From Phragmites australis (lineage: Eukaryota > Streptophyta > Magnoliopsida > Poales > Poaceae): 64,000 bases of DNA. The notes under the pieces are model-generated. The model ran no database searches, was not told the origin of the DNA, and saw only the letters and a list, made by a program, of their open reading frames with translations. The DNA lies in assembly GCF_958298935.1 (NCBI RefSeq), contig NC_084933.1, positions 12,135,001-12,199,000 on the forward strand, in the 5' to 3' direction. Both the position numbers and the translations under genes were made by a program. This document shows positions 44,381 through 57,500 of the stretch, piece by piece. Position 1 is the stretch's first letter. The number at the start of each line of letters is the position of its first letter.

Positions 44381-44619
44381 ACCAGGGTGCTGTAATAGTA
44401 TAGTGATCTTGTCCGATAGGTGTAGTGGATGACATGTAACTTGATGCAATTTTAGGTTCTGATTTGTTGATTTGTTGTGTTAATTATTTGTGTCCCCGAC
44501 AAAACAGTCTAGGGAGAGGACTATTCAATTTCCGTGTAAAGGTAAAATCCCAGTTCAAATTAAAAGGTAGTTTCGGAGAAGCCAAGTAAATGCGATTTCT
44601 TTTGTGTTTTGATAAATCG

Positions 44620-45020
44620 ACGGCCGCCATAAGATTACGAATCTGAACACTGAACTGAATCGTAACGCCAGGAGCTCCGTTTATGCTTCTGCAACCAAAT
44701 TCTTCGAGCGAGCGTTTCAACAGCGGATGAGTTGATGGCAGCACGCAGTACTGCAGCTTTTCTCACCGCCAGTGTTCTCAAAGGTCGCCTACACGTCCGC
44801 GCTTTCACCGTAAATCTGCAAGTTGGCAGGACGAAACGAGATAAAGAAGTCAACAAACCCGACCACCAAGACGTGCGACCTCCACCCCATCCAAATCCCT
44901 TGCGCATTGGATTACTTGTTAGGATGAACACCACTAAGATAATAGCCAAGCAGCCGACCGAGAAGACTTACATGAGGAAGAGAACGGAAAGAGCCGGGAG
45001 AGATTGGAGTATATTGATAA
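44620..45020. other. GC-richer patch with weak coding potential
   Basis: On the plus strand 44735 onward reads MAARSTAAFLTASVLKGRLH, which has the look of a mitochondrial presequence, but the following residues show no domain and no splice partner was found. The opposite strand is also open. Confidence 0.2.
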
Positions 45021-45509
45021 TTTTTGCTTGATTAATTTGATTATATGATTTCCATAAATAAGACTCCCAATAAAAAGTCTATGACCAAATCTAACTCTAT
45101 TTACTAACCGACTCTATTTTTAAACCGAATCCAAGTCTAAATCCTAGTCAACTCTAGTTGATAACAAATTTAATCTTACATTTTAAATTACCCCTAACAA
45201 TTCTGATTTAATATTATCTCTAAATGCTATCTAATCTTTTCTAATGACTAACTAAAAGATAAAGTAGGCACAGTGCTACGACAACGCTCATAACACTGAC
45301 ACGGGAGATGAAACTAGACAGTAAACCTCGGGCACGCATGCGTTTGCGTGAGAACACACGCGTATAATTTTCCACGGTTCAATATATAATGAGCAATAAC
45401 ATACACATTGTACAAACAGCAAAACATAAAAAGGAAAAATACACACCACATAGAGTTATCCGGTCTCTTTCCGAAATATATAGGCAAGGTGCCCGGAGGA
45501 GGCATGGCG

Positions 45510-48500
45510 CTAGCCACTCGGAGTGGGTATCAACGCCAACATTTGGTTCTTGATGATGCCCATGCACATCTCGATCTCCCTGAAGATCGGGATGTTCTGC
45601 GAGCTGCACGGTTGTAGGCGCGACAATGCAGAATCAAGGATGTGCGCGACTTCGGCAGGATGGTACTGCTTCTCCGTGCAGTTCTGGTGAATGGAAGCGA
45701 TGATGGCAGCATTAGACAAACCGGACACATGACTTCTATAATGCTCTTAAGTCTAAATAATCTGTGTGACTTGGATGATTTACCTGTATCATAAGAATGG
45801 TGGCGACACAGGATGAAATCAATTCGGAAGGATATTGGGCTTCGGAATCACACTCGTTGGGCAATCTTGGACTGGAGGCATTGTTTGTTGCAGGGGTAGG
45901 TGTGCCGTTATCTTGGTAAGATGAATTTGCCTGTCCTGAATCAGGAGGTATCCGCCTTATGCCTAATATGCTTGAACCAGATCCAGTACCGCGGCTACTC
46001 AGATTATCTAGTGCTTCACCTATTTTTGCAAAAGCATTCTCTCCTTCACTCACTTTGCACATCGCCTGGTAAAAAAAGGAAGAAAAAAGAAGAGCAGAAA
46101 ATAAGGACATTGAGATAAAATAAATTTAAGACATGGAGAAGGGGAAGAAAGGCTTTGCATTCCACTTGCACCAAAATAGCACAACAAAATGAGACAGGTA
46201 ATGCTTCAGCCAAATTAAAATATTCTAGAAATTAAATTCACCATCTAATCCAATAATAGACATATCTGACAAGAGTGCAATATATGGAAGCAACCCCAAA
46301 AAAACATACAGCAAATCATCAAATACGAATCTGAAACATGTTGTGATTTAAATTTTTTTAGAGAATTCAAATATAGATGCAGTTCATATCTACTGTAAGA
46401 TTGGTAATTTTCAATGATTTTGGCAAGTAGTCTTTACTGAGTCCATTAGACAGGACTACTTTATTGATTTCTTCCAATATGAACTCGAAAATTTATTATT
46501 TTCGTCAGAACTGTGGTAAACAATGTTCATTCAATTGGAAGTTTTTCTTGTCGAAATGCGGAACATAAAATATTTTCAATATTCCTCTTTGTCAGATGGT
46601 GATAATTTAAAGTCTATAAGGGAATCTATGTCAGATAGCAAGACATGATATTGACATAAATACAAATAATTCTGGCCAACTGACCTGAATAGCAACATCA
46701 ACCATCGTTTTTGCTCTGCACCTTGAAGTCTCAATAATTTCAATCACTTGGGAACCAGACTCCGGATTAATATAACCAAAAAGGTTGTACGGGTCTGGTG
46801 CTCCAGTAAAGGCTCCGCCATTTTCCATGGATTTAGGATATGATTGTACTGGATTCGCACGATATGTGTTGCGTTGCCGCAGCGAAAGCAAGGCTGAGGC
46901 TACCTGAGTATGAAAATATGCCGTGTCATTCACCAAGTGCATGAAAATCAAAAGTTACTTAAAGTGACAGATTGAACTTGGGAAGAGTACTTGATCATTG
47001 GAATCTCTTAGCTGCACAAGCACCATAGCATATTGCGTCCTGAAATGCTGCAAGTCTCTAATAGTTTCCCCATCCTTCTGCTTTCCAGACACTTCTTCAT
47101 TCATGTGCCTCAACTCTACCAGCAAAGCTTCCTACAACAGATTAACAGTTCATCATAACCAAAACAAGGATTGTACATAAACAATACACACTTGAATGAT
47201 GTTAAAATTCCAGAGAGTGTACTGTATACACAACATATAATTATAGCATGTCAATTATGTTTAATGGAGAAATACAAACTGCAGCCTCAGAATGATGCTT
47301 GCAGCGCTAATAGTATTCTGTAGCCGCACCCTGATCTGGAACTAAAAAGAACACATTTTTCAAACAGTACAAGTGGATTATCTCCATTTTATTGTTTATA
47401 CTCTATGACTGGTAGCCCATTTCAAGTATAGCCAGCTGAATGGATTATCATGGTGCAGCTTAACTGGACAAGATTAAGGCAACACTACCACAAGATAAAA
47501 GTATACTAATAGTTGAACCATCAATATCAACTGTCAGATATTTGAAAGCACATTACTGTCAAAATTAACGTCAGCTCAGTTGTGTGAACTGCCCTATGAA
47601 TCCATGCATGTATGGATTTGTGTACATCCAGTTCTTGGTTGCAAGGCAGTTCTAACTTTTTTTTAAAAAAAAACAAGGATGGTGGAGGATTCAATTCAAG
47701 CCATGACCTAGATTGTTTCCGTCTTCAAATATTATAATCAACCATAAGGGAGACAAAAATAAGGCACAATCCTTTTGCACTTGCCTTTTTATCAAGAGCA
47801 CGTGATAGTTCAGCAAGAGCTCTTATATCAGCTTCTCTTTCCTGTATCTGTGAGAGAGTGCATGGCTGATTATACATTGCCTGTTGTGCAGCAACTGTAA
47901 CCTCATTAACTGTAGCTTTGGCCTGTGCAATGGAATCAATTGTGTCACCCTATTGCACAAATCCCACAAGGAAAAAAGTTAGCTTATTCACTATATAAAG
48001 GTAAATAGCTTCCACATCAAGCATGCTACCTTTGCTTGCTTCATTAAAGTACTTATTGGGTGACCATAAGGTATATGGAAGGCCCCATCGGCACCATTCA
48101 AATTCACGTTTGATGTGAATCTTGCTGCACCTCCGCTACCCAAGTCTTTCACCCCATCCTCGAATTTTGCTTCTGATAAGCTGTTGTAATATTTGTTCAC
48201 AAAGTTTTGCTGTCTGAGAGACTCAGGGAAATTATCCAGAGGATGCAGGGGCATACAATCAATATCCTGCAAAACAAGTTCCTTTCAATAGCAACCTTAT
48301 TTGATGTGCCAACTTTTCCATCTTTGCATCAATATATGGTATTATATTTGAATGGAGGTGAATCAAAATCATCTGTTGAAAAAACATTCATAGACAGGAA
48401 AACAATCTTCCATAAGCATTGTCCTAGCTGTGTTACAAGATATAGATGCCTAATGGAAAGAAGTTTAACTAGGGAAAAGGTACACAAGCATAGCATTAGA

Positions 48501-51500
48501 GCATTAGTGGTGAAATCAACTAGAGAAAAGGTATAAACCGCAACTGAAATGAGTGGTCACTCGTTTAGTCTTTTTACTAGTTATATGTAAACATTAACGC
48601 ACCAAGTGCTCTGCAAGATGTTCAGTGGAAATAAGGCATAGCAATCTTCTAAGTCGAGCTGTTGTACTAATTTATTGCAAGTCATGGACATTTCTAGAGT
48701 ACAAGTAATTGTGCAATCAGCTGAAAGCATTTTAAATCAAAAGCCATTATATGAAACTTCCAGAAAATGATCAAAGCATAAATGAGATAGTGATTGATTA
48801 CCATCACAAACTCAACACCCAGCTCAAGCCAATCAAATTGAACCCGGCAACGATTATGATCAACAGTCAGAACATTCCCATCATGAAGTTCCCTTGTTCT
48901 AGGATGGCAGGCTATAACACGCTGTCCAACTGCTAGAGGTCGTGCAAGATCTGTAGGTAGACCTTCTCGAACACCAGATCGAAGTTCAGCATAGTGCTGT
49001 CTGACTGAATCACGATACTGAGCAAGCTTCTCTCTCTCCTCGTGCAAAAACTGTTTGGACAATCGACGGGGCTTTCCAAGAGAACTGCAAAATAGTAAGA
49101 TTTAGGGAACAATTATAACAAAAGAAAAAAAAGAGACAATAACTGAAGATTACAAACCTCCTTATGACACCCCACTCAACACGAGTCAGCCTTGGCACAT
49201 GACCCAGCTTGACATGATTCAAATACTCAACAAATTCACTCTTGGCAAACCACGGATAATCGATTGCACTGTAAAACCATTCAAACATGCACCATCTACG
49301 GAGCAAACGTGATGACAAGCAGTGAGAGAGTTTGTCCTGCAACAGGTCAGTGTATATGTGACTTTTTAACCTTGCAAGTGATGAAATACATTGATCAGTG
49401 CATTTAACTAGATAAAAGGCAGTACCAAACCTTAAGATCGCTAACATTATTCATTGAGTAAGAAAGTTTATCACTTCCCGAATCATCAGCACCCTCTGTA
49501 GGTTTACATTCTTGAGTTAATGATTTCTGAATGCCTAATTTACGGCGACTTCTATCCTTTGATGTCAAGTCACCCTGCGGAGTTGTTGCACCTTGTGCAG
49601 TTGTCTCTGCAATATCCATAACTACATTTTCAAAATCAGTATAGGCTGGAGAACTTTCCTGTGCTATTGACTTGTTTTTTGTTTTGAAATTGGACTACAT
49701 GAGTATGCCTACCTTTATTAGAAGATATCTTCCCTTCTTCAGTAGAAACCTATAAAATACAGACATTCAGGAACAACAATTATGTAGTATATGCAAGCAT
49801 GAGATAAACAGGAAAGGTAAAAAGACTATGCATGGGTAACAATTCGATATGATAAAGAACTATAGCACTAATGATTAGGCTTGGTGCAATAGTTAAGATT
49901 GCAATCATGCCATATGATGCAGGCCATAACAAAGTTTTGATATTATTGTTACAGGATGTCAAACTCGAAACCATAGAATATTTTATGGTTTTCACCGTTG
50001 GTGTCACATGCTGTGACCCTAACAACAAACTACCGATAAAATAATGGAATGACCCTATGATGGACAAACCAATACTAGGATGAGGTGGTTCTTCAAACGA
50101 ACAACCCATTAATCTATTGGCATAAGACTCTACTGCAAAAAAGGGGTCAACTTAATATTCAACTCATGAAATATGTTTATCAGGAGCAACAACAAAAAAG
50201 ACAACACTACAAAAGGGCTAGGTACCTCAGTCTTCTCAACATCTTTTAGTGTATTCTTTCTATCTTTCAAAACCTGTACATACGTAAAGCATTAAAGTTT
50301 ATGCACAGTTGCACACGATAAGCAAATTATAGCAAGGTACTAAACAGCAGTTGTAGCAGCTGCAATAGTAGTAATGGAATCAAGGCACTAACGATGCAAC
50401 ATAGCGCTTCAAAGTAGAATTTTGGACTCGTAAACTGTACTATTATGGTGAGAACCAATATTATGGTCTTACTAATATTGCAGGCTGTACCTGCAAATTT
50501 TATGGAATATATAGAGACATAATACACAAACATGAAAAAAATGTGAGTGCTTCTCAAATTATCATATGAGAATACAGCAAGACTACCCAGATATACACTA
50601 TACTGAAACCAATCTTCTGCACAGTCGCTATTTGCAATTTATAAACTTGAATACGCAATTTGTAACCTTGAATTTAGAGCACTCAATGTTGTTCCTTGCA
50701 GGTGTTAGGAATAGCAACTTGTATTCACAAAGGCCCTGGGCCAACATATATACACATGTACAGGTGATAATATGCAAGAAACCCCTTATAGATTAGGGAT
50801 ATTACACATAGAGATATATATCTAACACCCCCCTCAAACTCATAGGGAATCAACCACACTGAGTTTGGAGAAATAGAACCTGTGCTGAATAGTACTCTGT
50901 GCTTTCGTGAAGAAATCAACCAACTGAAGCTCGGAAGGAACATATTGAAGAACAATCATCTCATCATTATTTGCGTCCATATGTAAGAAGCATCAACACC
51001 AATATGCTTGGTGAGCTCATGTTTCACTGGATCCCGAGCAATGTTGATAGCACATGTACTGTCTGAATAAAGAGGAGTAGATGCAGAAGAAAAAACACCA
51101 AAATCCTCAAATAACCACCGTAACCAACTGAGCTCCGCTGTCAATAATTCCATGGCTCGCAACTCAACCTATGACCTAGAACGAGAAACTGCAGTCTGCC
51201 TTTTAGTCTTCCAAGCAATGAGAGAACCACTGGACAAATACAGTAGGCAGAAATAGACCGGCGATCAGAAGGATCACTAGCCCAAGTAGCATCAGAATAA
51301 GAACGAAGCTGTAAAGAGCTGGAACGTGAAAAGAAGAGACGATAAGAGATAGTCCTACGAAGATAGCGCAAAACACGCAGGAGATGACTTTAGTGGAGCT
51401 AAGTACGAGTAGAAACGAACTGAGTGAGAATGTGCCTGCATGGGAAATGCCAGGACGAGTACCAGTAAGGTAAACAAGACTCTCAAGATCACGGTAGCGA

Positions 51501-54500
51501 GTGGCATTCACAAAAGGCTCATCATCATTGGAACGAAGCTAAAGATTAAGCTTCATGGAAGTCTCAATAGTGAGCTCATCAACGAGATAAGTACGATGAA
51601 GAAGATCCTAAATATACTTCTCTTGGGATAGAAAAAAAAAACCCTCATAAGTAGAACAAATCTCAATCCCAAGAAAATAACAAAGAGCACCGAGATCGAA
51701 CATAAGAAACTACTCACTGAGACGAGCCTTCACAAAGGCAATATAATCATAATCATCTCCGGTAATGATCATATCATCAACATACAAGATAAGAAGAGTC
51801 CGACCACGAGAGAAAGTGTGAAAAAAGAGCACAAGATCATGAGCACTAGCAGAAAAACTAGCGGCAATGACCACAGAAGAAAAACGCTCAAACCAGTCTC
51901 GAGGGGTTTGCTTTAGGCTATAGAGAGAGCGACAGAGACGACAAACCATACCCTCAAGAACAAAATACCCTACCAGTGGGTGCATGTAGACTTTCTCACG
52001 CAACTCACCATTAAGAAAGATATTATTAACATCAAGCTAGTAGATAGACCACTGACGCACAGAAGCAACAAGAAGAGTGCGCACTGTAGTCATATGGGCA
52101 ACCGGAGTAAGTCTCATCATAGTCGCGACCATGCTCCTATTGAAAACCACGGGCAACAAGACAAGTCTTGTAGCGCTCAAGAGAACCATCAGGGCGGGTC
52201 TTAACCTTATAAACCCACTTGCATGTGATAGGGCGAACATGTGAGGGAAGAGGAACACGATCCCATGTGACGGTACGCTCAAGAGCAACAAGCTCTTCTA
52301 CCATAACATGCTATCATTCCTGATGAACAACACCATCACGATAACAAAACAGCTCGGCAGGAACATCACCAACAAAACCAAATCGATCAAGAGGTCAAAT
52401 CGAATGGTGATCACAAAGAGAATAGCGAGGAGAGGAAAGAGGAACTGAATCACCAGAAGAAGGCTCATCAGAAAGCAGCACAACAGAATATAAGGCAGCA
52501 TGAGAACGAGTGTAGTTGAAAGGAAAAGACTCAATAAGACCAAAAGGAGGAGGAGCATGTGAAGTGGAGGCCAAAGGTGTGGAAGGCACCGAAGAAGACA
52601 CAACAGGACAAGGCCCCAAATGTGCCTAGGGAAGAGAAGAAGAAACAATAATAGGTGTAGCAGAAAATGTGAGAAAAGACAGTGTCCCAACCAAGGAAGC
52701 TAAAGAAGTAGGAGAGATCCAAGGATATAAGGGACGAGACTCATTAAAAGTAACATGCTGAGAAATACGCATCCGGTAAGCAACAGGGTCCACCCTTATG
52801 CTCAGCACTATAACCAAGAAAGACACACTCAACAGATTGAGCGATCAGTTTGGTACGTTCACGATGGGCGAGAAGAACATAACAAACACAGCCAAAAAGA
52901 CGAAAAGAGTAGTCAGGAAGGCGTCCACATAGACGCTCAAAAGGAATCCTACCCTGAAAGCAGAGGAGGGTTGGATATTGACTATGTGGTAGTGGAGACC
53001 GTCTCTGCCAAAAAATGAGGTGGAACGCAAGAGGCAATCATAAGCGCACGAGCTGTCTCAAGAAGATGCTTGAGCTCAGCAATATCATTCTGAGTATGAG
53101 CTCCAAGATAGGAGAACTGAGACAAAGTACCATGTTTAGTGAGAAAGGAACAAAGATGCTCAGAAAGAAATTCATCAGTAGAGTCAGCACGAAAAATACG
53201 AATTGGAGTGTCAAACTGAGTGCGAATCATAGTGGCAAAGTGCATATATATAGATAACACATCGCTACGAGAAGACATGAAATAAATCCAAGTGTGACGA
53301 GATAAATCATCTGTAAAGATAATATAGTAGCTATGACCCCTTTCAAAACAAAGGAGCCAGACCCCATACATCTAAATGAACAGTACCAAAAGAACATTGA
53401 GACACTGACTCACTATGAGGATAAGGAAGTTGAATCTGTTTACTAAGCTTACAACCCTGACAATCTAAGGATGCATCTCTTGAGACAGACCCTCAAAGAC
53501 CATAACAAACTAATGAAGATAGATGCAATCCACAAACATGACCTAGACGATGATGCCACTACTGGAAGGAGCCAGTAGTCAAGGAAGCAGAGAGATTGAC
53601 AACGACAACGGAAGGAAGACGAAGTTAGTCAAGCTCCCATAGACACTAAGAATCATAACGCCGAGGGCCAGTACCAACCAAAGCACCATCAAAGATCACC
53701 GAGCACCGAAGAACTAAAACGATGCTCGACGACATCCTGAAGAAGTGATGAACGACGGCGAGAGCATAAAGATAGCGGCGAGCAACAACAAGAGCATGGC
53801 AAGAGACGGCGAGAGCGCAAACAGAAGCGGCAATCAACAGCAAGAGCGCAAAAGATGTGGCAAGTTACATCAATTTTTTTTTGTTTTTTTTACGGTTGCA
53901 GCTGTGTTACAAAAGTCGACTCTGTTTCAAAGCCGCTTAAACACACCCAAACGTGGTGAGGAGGCGGCCGGCGGGTGGTAGCCGGTGGAGGAGGCCGGTG
54001 AGGAACTCGGCGAAGGCCCGACCGACGGACCGGCGACCGATCGCGCGGGTGGGTAGGCGGGGCCGGGCTAATCAACTAAGGGGACCCAACGGCACATCAA
54101 AGAGGTGGAAGTGGGCCAGCGTGGCGCGGATCCGTCGGTGGGCAAGAGCCGGCGAGGCGCAGCAGGTGAAGAGAAGCCAGCATGTGAACGGCCGGGCACG
54201 CGAGCAGGCGGGGCAAGGCCGGTCGACCTGTGCGGAACCGGCGACGAGGTGGCGGCGCACCAGTGAGGCGAAAGAGGGGCGGCACGGCATGGATCCAATG
54301 ACGAGTAGGCGGGCAGGTGAGCGAGAGAGCCACGACAAGAAGCACCAGCCCGAGATAGCATGGTGCACGGAAAGCAACGGGAAGGCATGGACTAGATCTA
54401 GATGGACTGAGTTGCTGCATCCAAAAAGAAACCATAGATCTAATATCATGTTAGGAATAGCAACTTATATTCTCTGAAGGCCCTGGGTCAGTATATATAC

Positions 54501-57500
54501 ACGTGTAGGTGATAATATGCGACAAACCCCTTATAGATTGGGAATATATATATATATATATATATAACAGCAGGAATGTTAAACAAATAATAATTTTGGA
54601 AGTACCTTTCCTGTGGAAGACTTCCTCTTCTTTTTCTCTGTTTTAATGCCACACGTACAAGCTTGTTGCTTTACTTCAGAAGTGGTGCTCCCATCATGAT
54701 GAGGATCTTTAGCAAGTTTAGCTTTTTTCCTAGTAACCATGTCAGTGCCTGCAATGTCTGACTGCCTTTTGAGTTTTTTTGCTGTACTTTTGGAGTTATC
54801 TTTCTGCTCAGACACTGATACTGCTGCAGGCATACCGGGCTTTTCATCAGAATCATTGTCTTTGTTTTCATCCTTAATCTGTGCTGATGATTCTGGAAAA
54901 TCATTAGGGGCAGTATCAATAACACAATCGTTAACGGAAGCAATGTTCTAAAGTGCACTAGGCGCTAGGCAAGTGACGGGTGGCACTCACTGGGCAAGAT
55001 AGGCGGCAACCTTTTGAAACCGTGTACAGAAGAAACTAACATATTAATGAAAGCTAATTTTGCGATACGACTTTTTCCCATAACTTTTGTGGGATTTTCT
55101 CATTCAAAGGCTATGACTGTTAGAACTCAGAAATTATTCAGAACTAGAAGCCAGTGCATGGAGTTAAAGTAGGTTCTGGTATAAATTAGGCTAAATTGGC
55201 TTTGTAGCACCAATTGTGTGGCACTTGCTGGAGGACACTGCAATGTCAATACTTCGCTGCATGACACTTCAAAATTGCAGACTTACCAGAACACGTGTCC
55301 AATAAAATATTATTTTGTAAATTTTTGGCGAGGGATACAAGGGAGGCAGGAGTTGTTGCAAATTCATATTTTCCCATGGATACAGACTCCTGTATGTCCA
55401 AGTGCACCATGTGGGCGCTGGTTAAGATCCCATCCAAATGGGGCCTGCTCAAACGGTAAATATGACTTCCGAACACTTCTTTTTTTTGGGGGGAGGGGGG
55501 ACTACACTTTACTCCCCTAAACTATTTATCCGGAGCACACAAATTCAAATGCCAAAACTCAACCACTGCACCTTGCAAGATACAACCATTGCATCCTTCT
55601 GCCACCGTGCCATTTAGTTAGAGAAGAGACAAATATGGTAATGGAATAAAATGGGTTGCATCTAAATTTAGTATCTAAAACATTAACAATTCAATTAAAA
55701 AAGTATAAGATAACACTAACCGGATTCAACAATTGAAGAAGGTTGTAGGATATTCACAGATAGATCAGCTAATGTATGTAATGCATCTAGAGCTGAGCTT
55801 TCTGCAAAACAGTGCGGATTGAAGGATTGCATTATATAGATGGAACGGAAGCAAGAACCCAACAGGTTCCTACAACTTATCGAGAATCACAAAAGTATCA
55901 TAGTACGTGAGTGTTATGAAAGCCAAAGTACTAAATTAGAAAGAATAATGAATCCCCAATCAGGGCATTTGTACAGCAGCAAACTATTTGAGTGTGATAA
56001 ATGATAACAATATATGGTTCTATTTATGTTTCCAATGTTAGCGAAATCATTAAATTCAATTTTATAGTGCAACAAACCAATAAGACACGAACAATATTCG
56101 GAATAGAAATTGGATGGTGACAAAGATGATATAGAGAACATTTATTCTTGTATTCCACAAATTGTGAAAACGTTGTACTGGGCAATTTTCTATACGTTTT
56201 TCCAACTTGCTAAGTTTTTTGCCTCACACTAGAAGAGTATATTATTGTCATTTCATAATATAGGGCATGTTTGCTTTAATACTTTGCATTTCACTTCCAC
56301 AAATTCAGAAAATATTGTGCTGCACAGTTTTAGAAAAGAAGCTAAACCCATTTATCCACCTTTTTTCAAATTTTAACTCATGCTTGAGAAAGAGAACGCT
56401 ATTGTAGTATTGTCATCCAATAATTCCGTACTGCTCTACAGAAACTTAAGATTGCTACAATACAGACATACCGCCAAAAAACAGTTGTCGACTTCTTTTA
56501 CTTGACATGCTAGATGGCCATACAGTTTTACTTCCCAGTGCCTCCAGCTCTGATTCCTCTTTAGCCTTTCTCGCACTATGCCCTTCTTCAGTACCACTGC
56601 AAGCCTCTCTGTCATCCTCAAACTGATCGCCTGTTTTGCGTGCAGCTTTTCTCCTCCTCTTATGAGACCTCTTTACTTTCTTCTGAGACTTCCCAGATGC
56701 AGAACCTTCCTTAGTCACCAAATACGATGCACCTTTGGTATAGTCACCAGTTTCGGCTTCCCTACTTCCTAAGCTACCTTCAGGGTAATCAGCATCCAAT
56801 TGAAACCCATGCAACTTTGAGCTTCCCATGTCTGAATCCGCATTCTGCAAGTGTCATGCAGGTATCTTGATCATATAATTACTTTACTGAGTGGATAAGA
56901 AAAATGGGAGAAGGCATATATTCTAGTTTCTTACTTTTCTGTCACTACTTTTAACTGGAGACAGGAACATATGATCACCAGATCTTCCAGGCGTTTGAGA
57001 AACCTGAGGTGAGCCTCCTCTTTGACATACCTCTGCCAGAGCAAGCGCCGCTACGTGAGCTCCTTCATGATCACCATTGTTAGCATCTGGTTTTGCTTGT
57101 CTATTTGCTACACCCCAGTCATCTCGATGGTACATGCTTGCGACAGGTACTCGTGGAGTCCTTTTTCCAACAGCACGTGGCCTGTTCCCTACAAAAAGGT
57201 CTAGAGAAAAATTCAAGAACTAAATATTATTATCACTGTTCGATGACCTAACATCACTGTTCTGATATTTGATAGAAAGCAATCTGTACATCTTAACTTC
57301 AATTAAGTTCACAAGGTCATGTTCACAAGCATTCAGGAGTTGTAGCCTTGTAGGTCTAATATTGGGGGTGGAGGCAAAAATGAAGAACGTTTTATAGGGG
57401 ACAAAACAGAGGCAAAATAAGCAATTCTGGGTGGTCTATTTACAGTTCAGGAACAAAATGAAACTCATGACAGAAGTAGCTTTGCTGAAAGAGGCGTAAA

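Larger units (their letters stand above)
50703..54569 (-). mobile_element. Gag-less Copia retrotransposon in ALY intron 9
   Basis: Short LTRs (50703-50827, 125 bp; 54449-54569, 121 bp) begin TGTTAGGAATAGCAACTT and end TAACA. Perfect GCAGG duplications flank the element. On the minus strand a degenerate primer site TGATATTAGATC follows the 5' LTR. Then comes a GC-rich leader of about 500 bases, then pol from the pre-integrase region onward. Recognisable gag and protease are absent. It lies in the same transcriptional sense as ALY. Confidence 0.9.

Noticed and set aside
45684..45730. Extension of the last ALY exon to an earlier acceptor
   Set aside because: The CACCAG acceptor before 45683 joins MIQ to NCTEKQ as the family alignment expects. 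The longer frame adds unrelated residues.
54895..54955. Alternative start of ALY exon 9 at 54950 (NIASVNDC frame)
   Set aside because: It would break the splice phase from exon 8. The TTTTCCAG acceptor at 54893 keeps phase and gives the expected ESSAQ junction.
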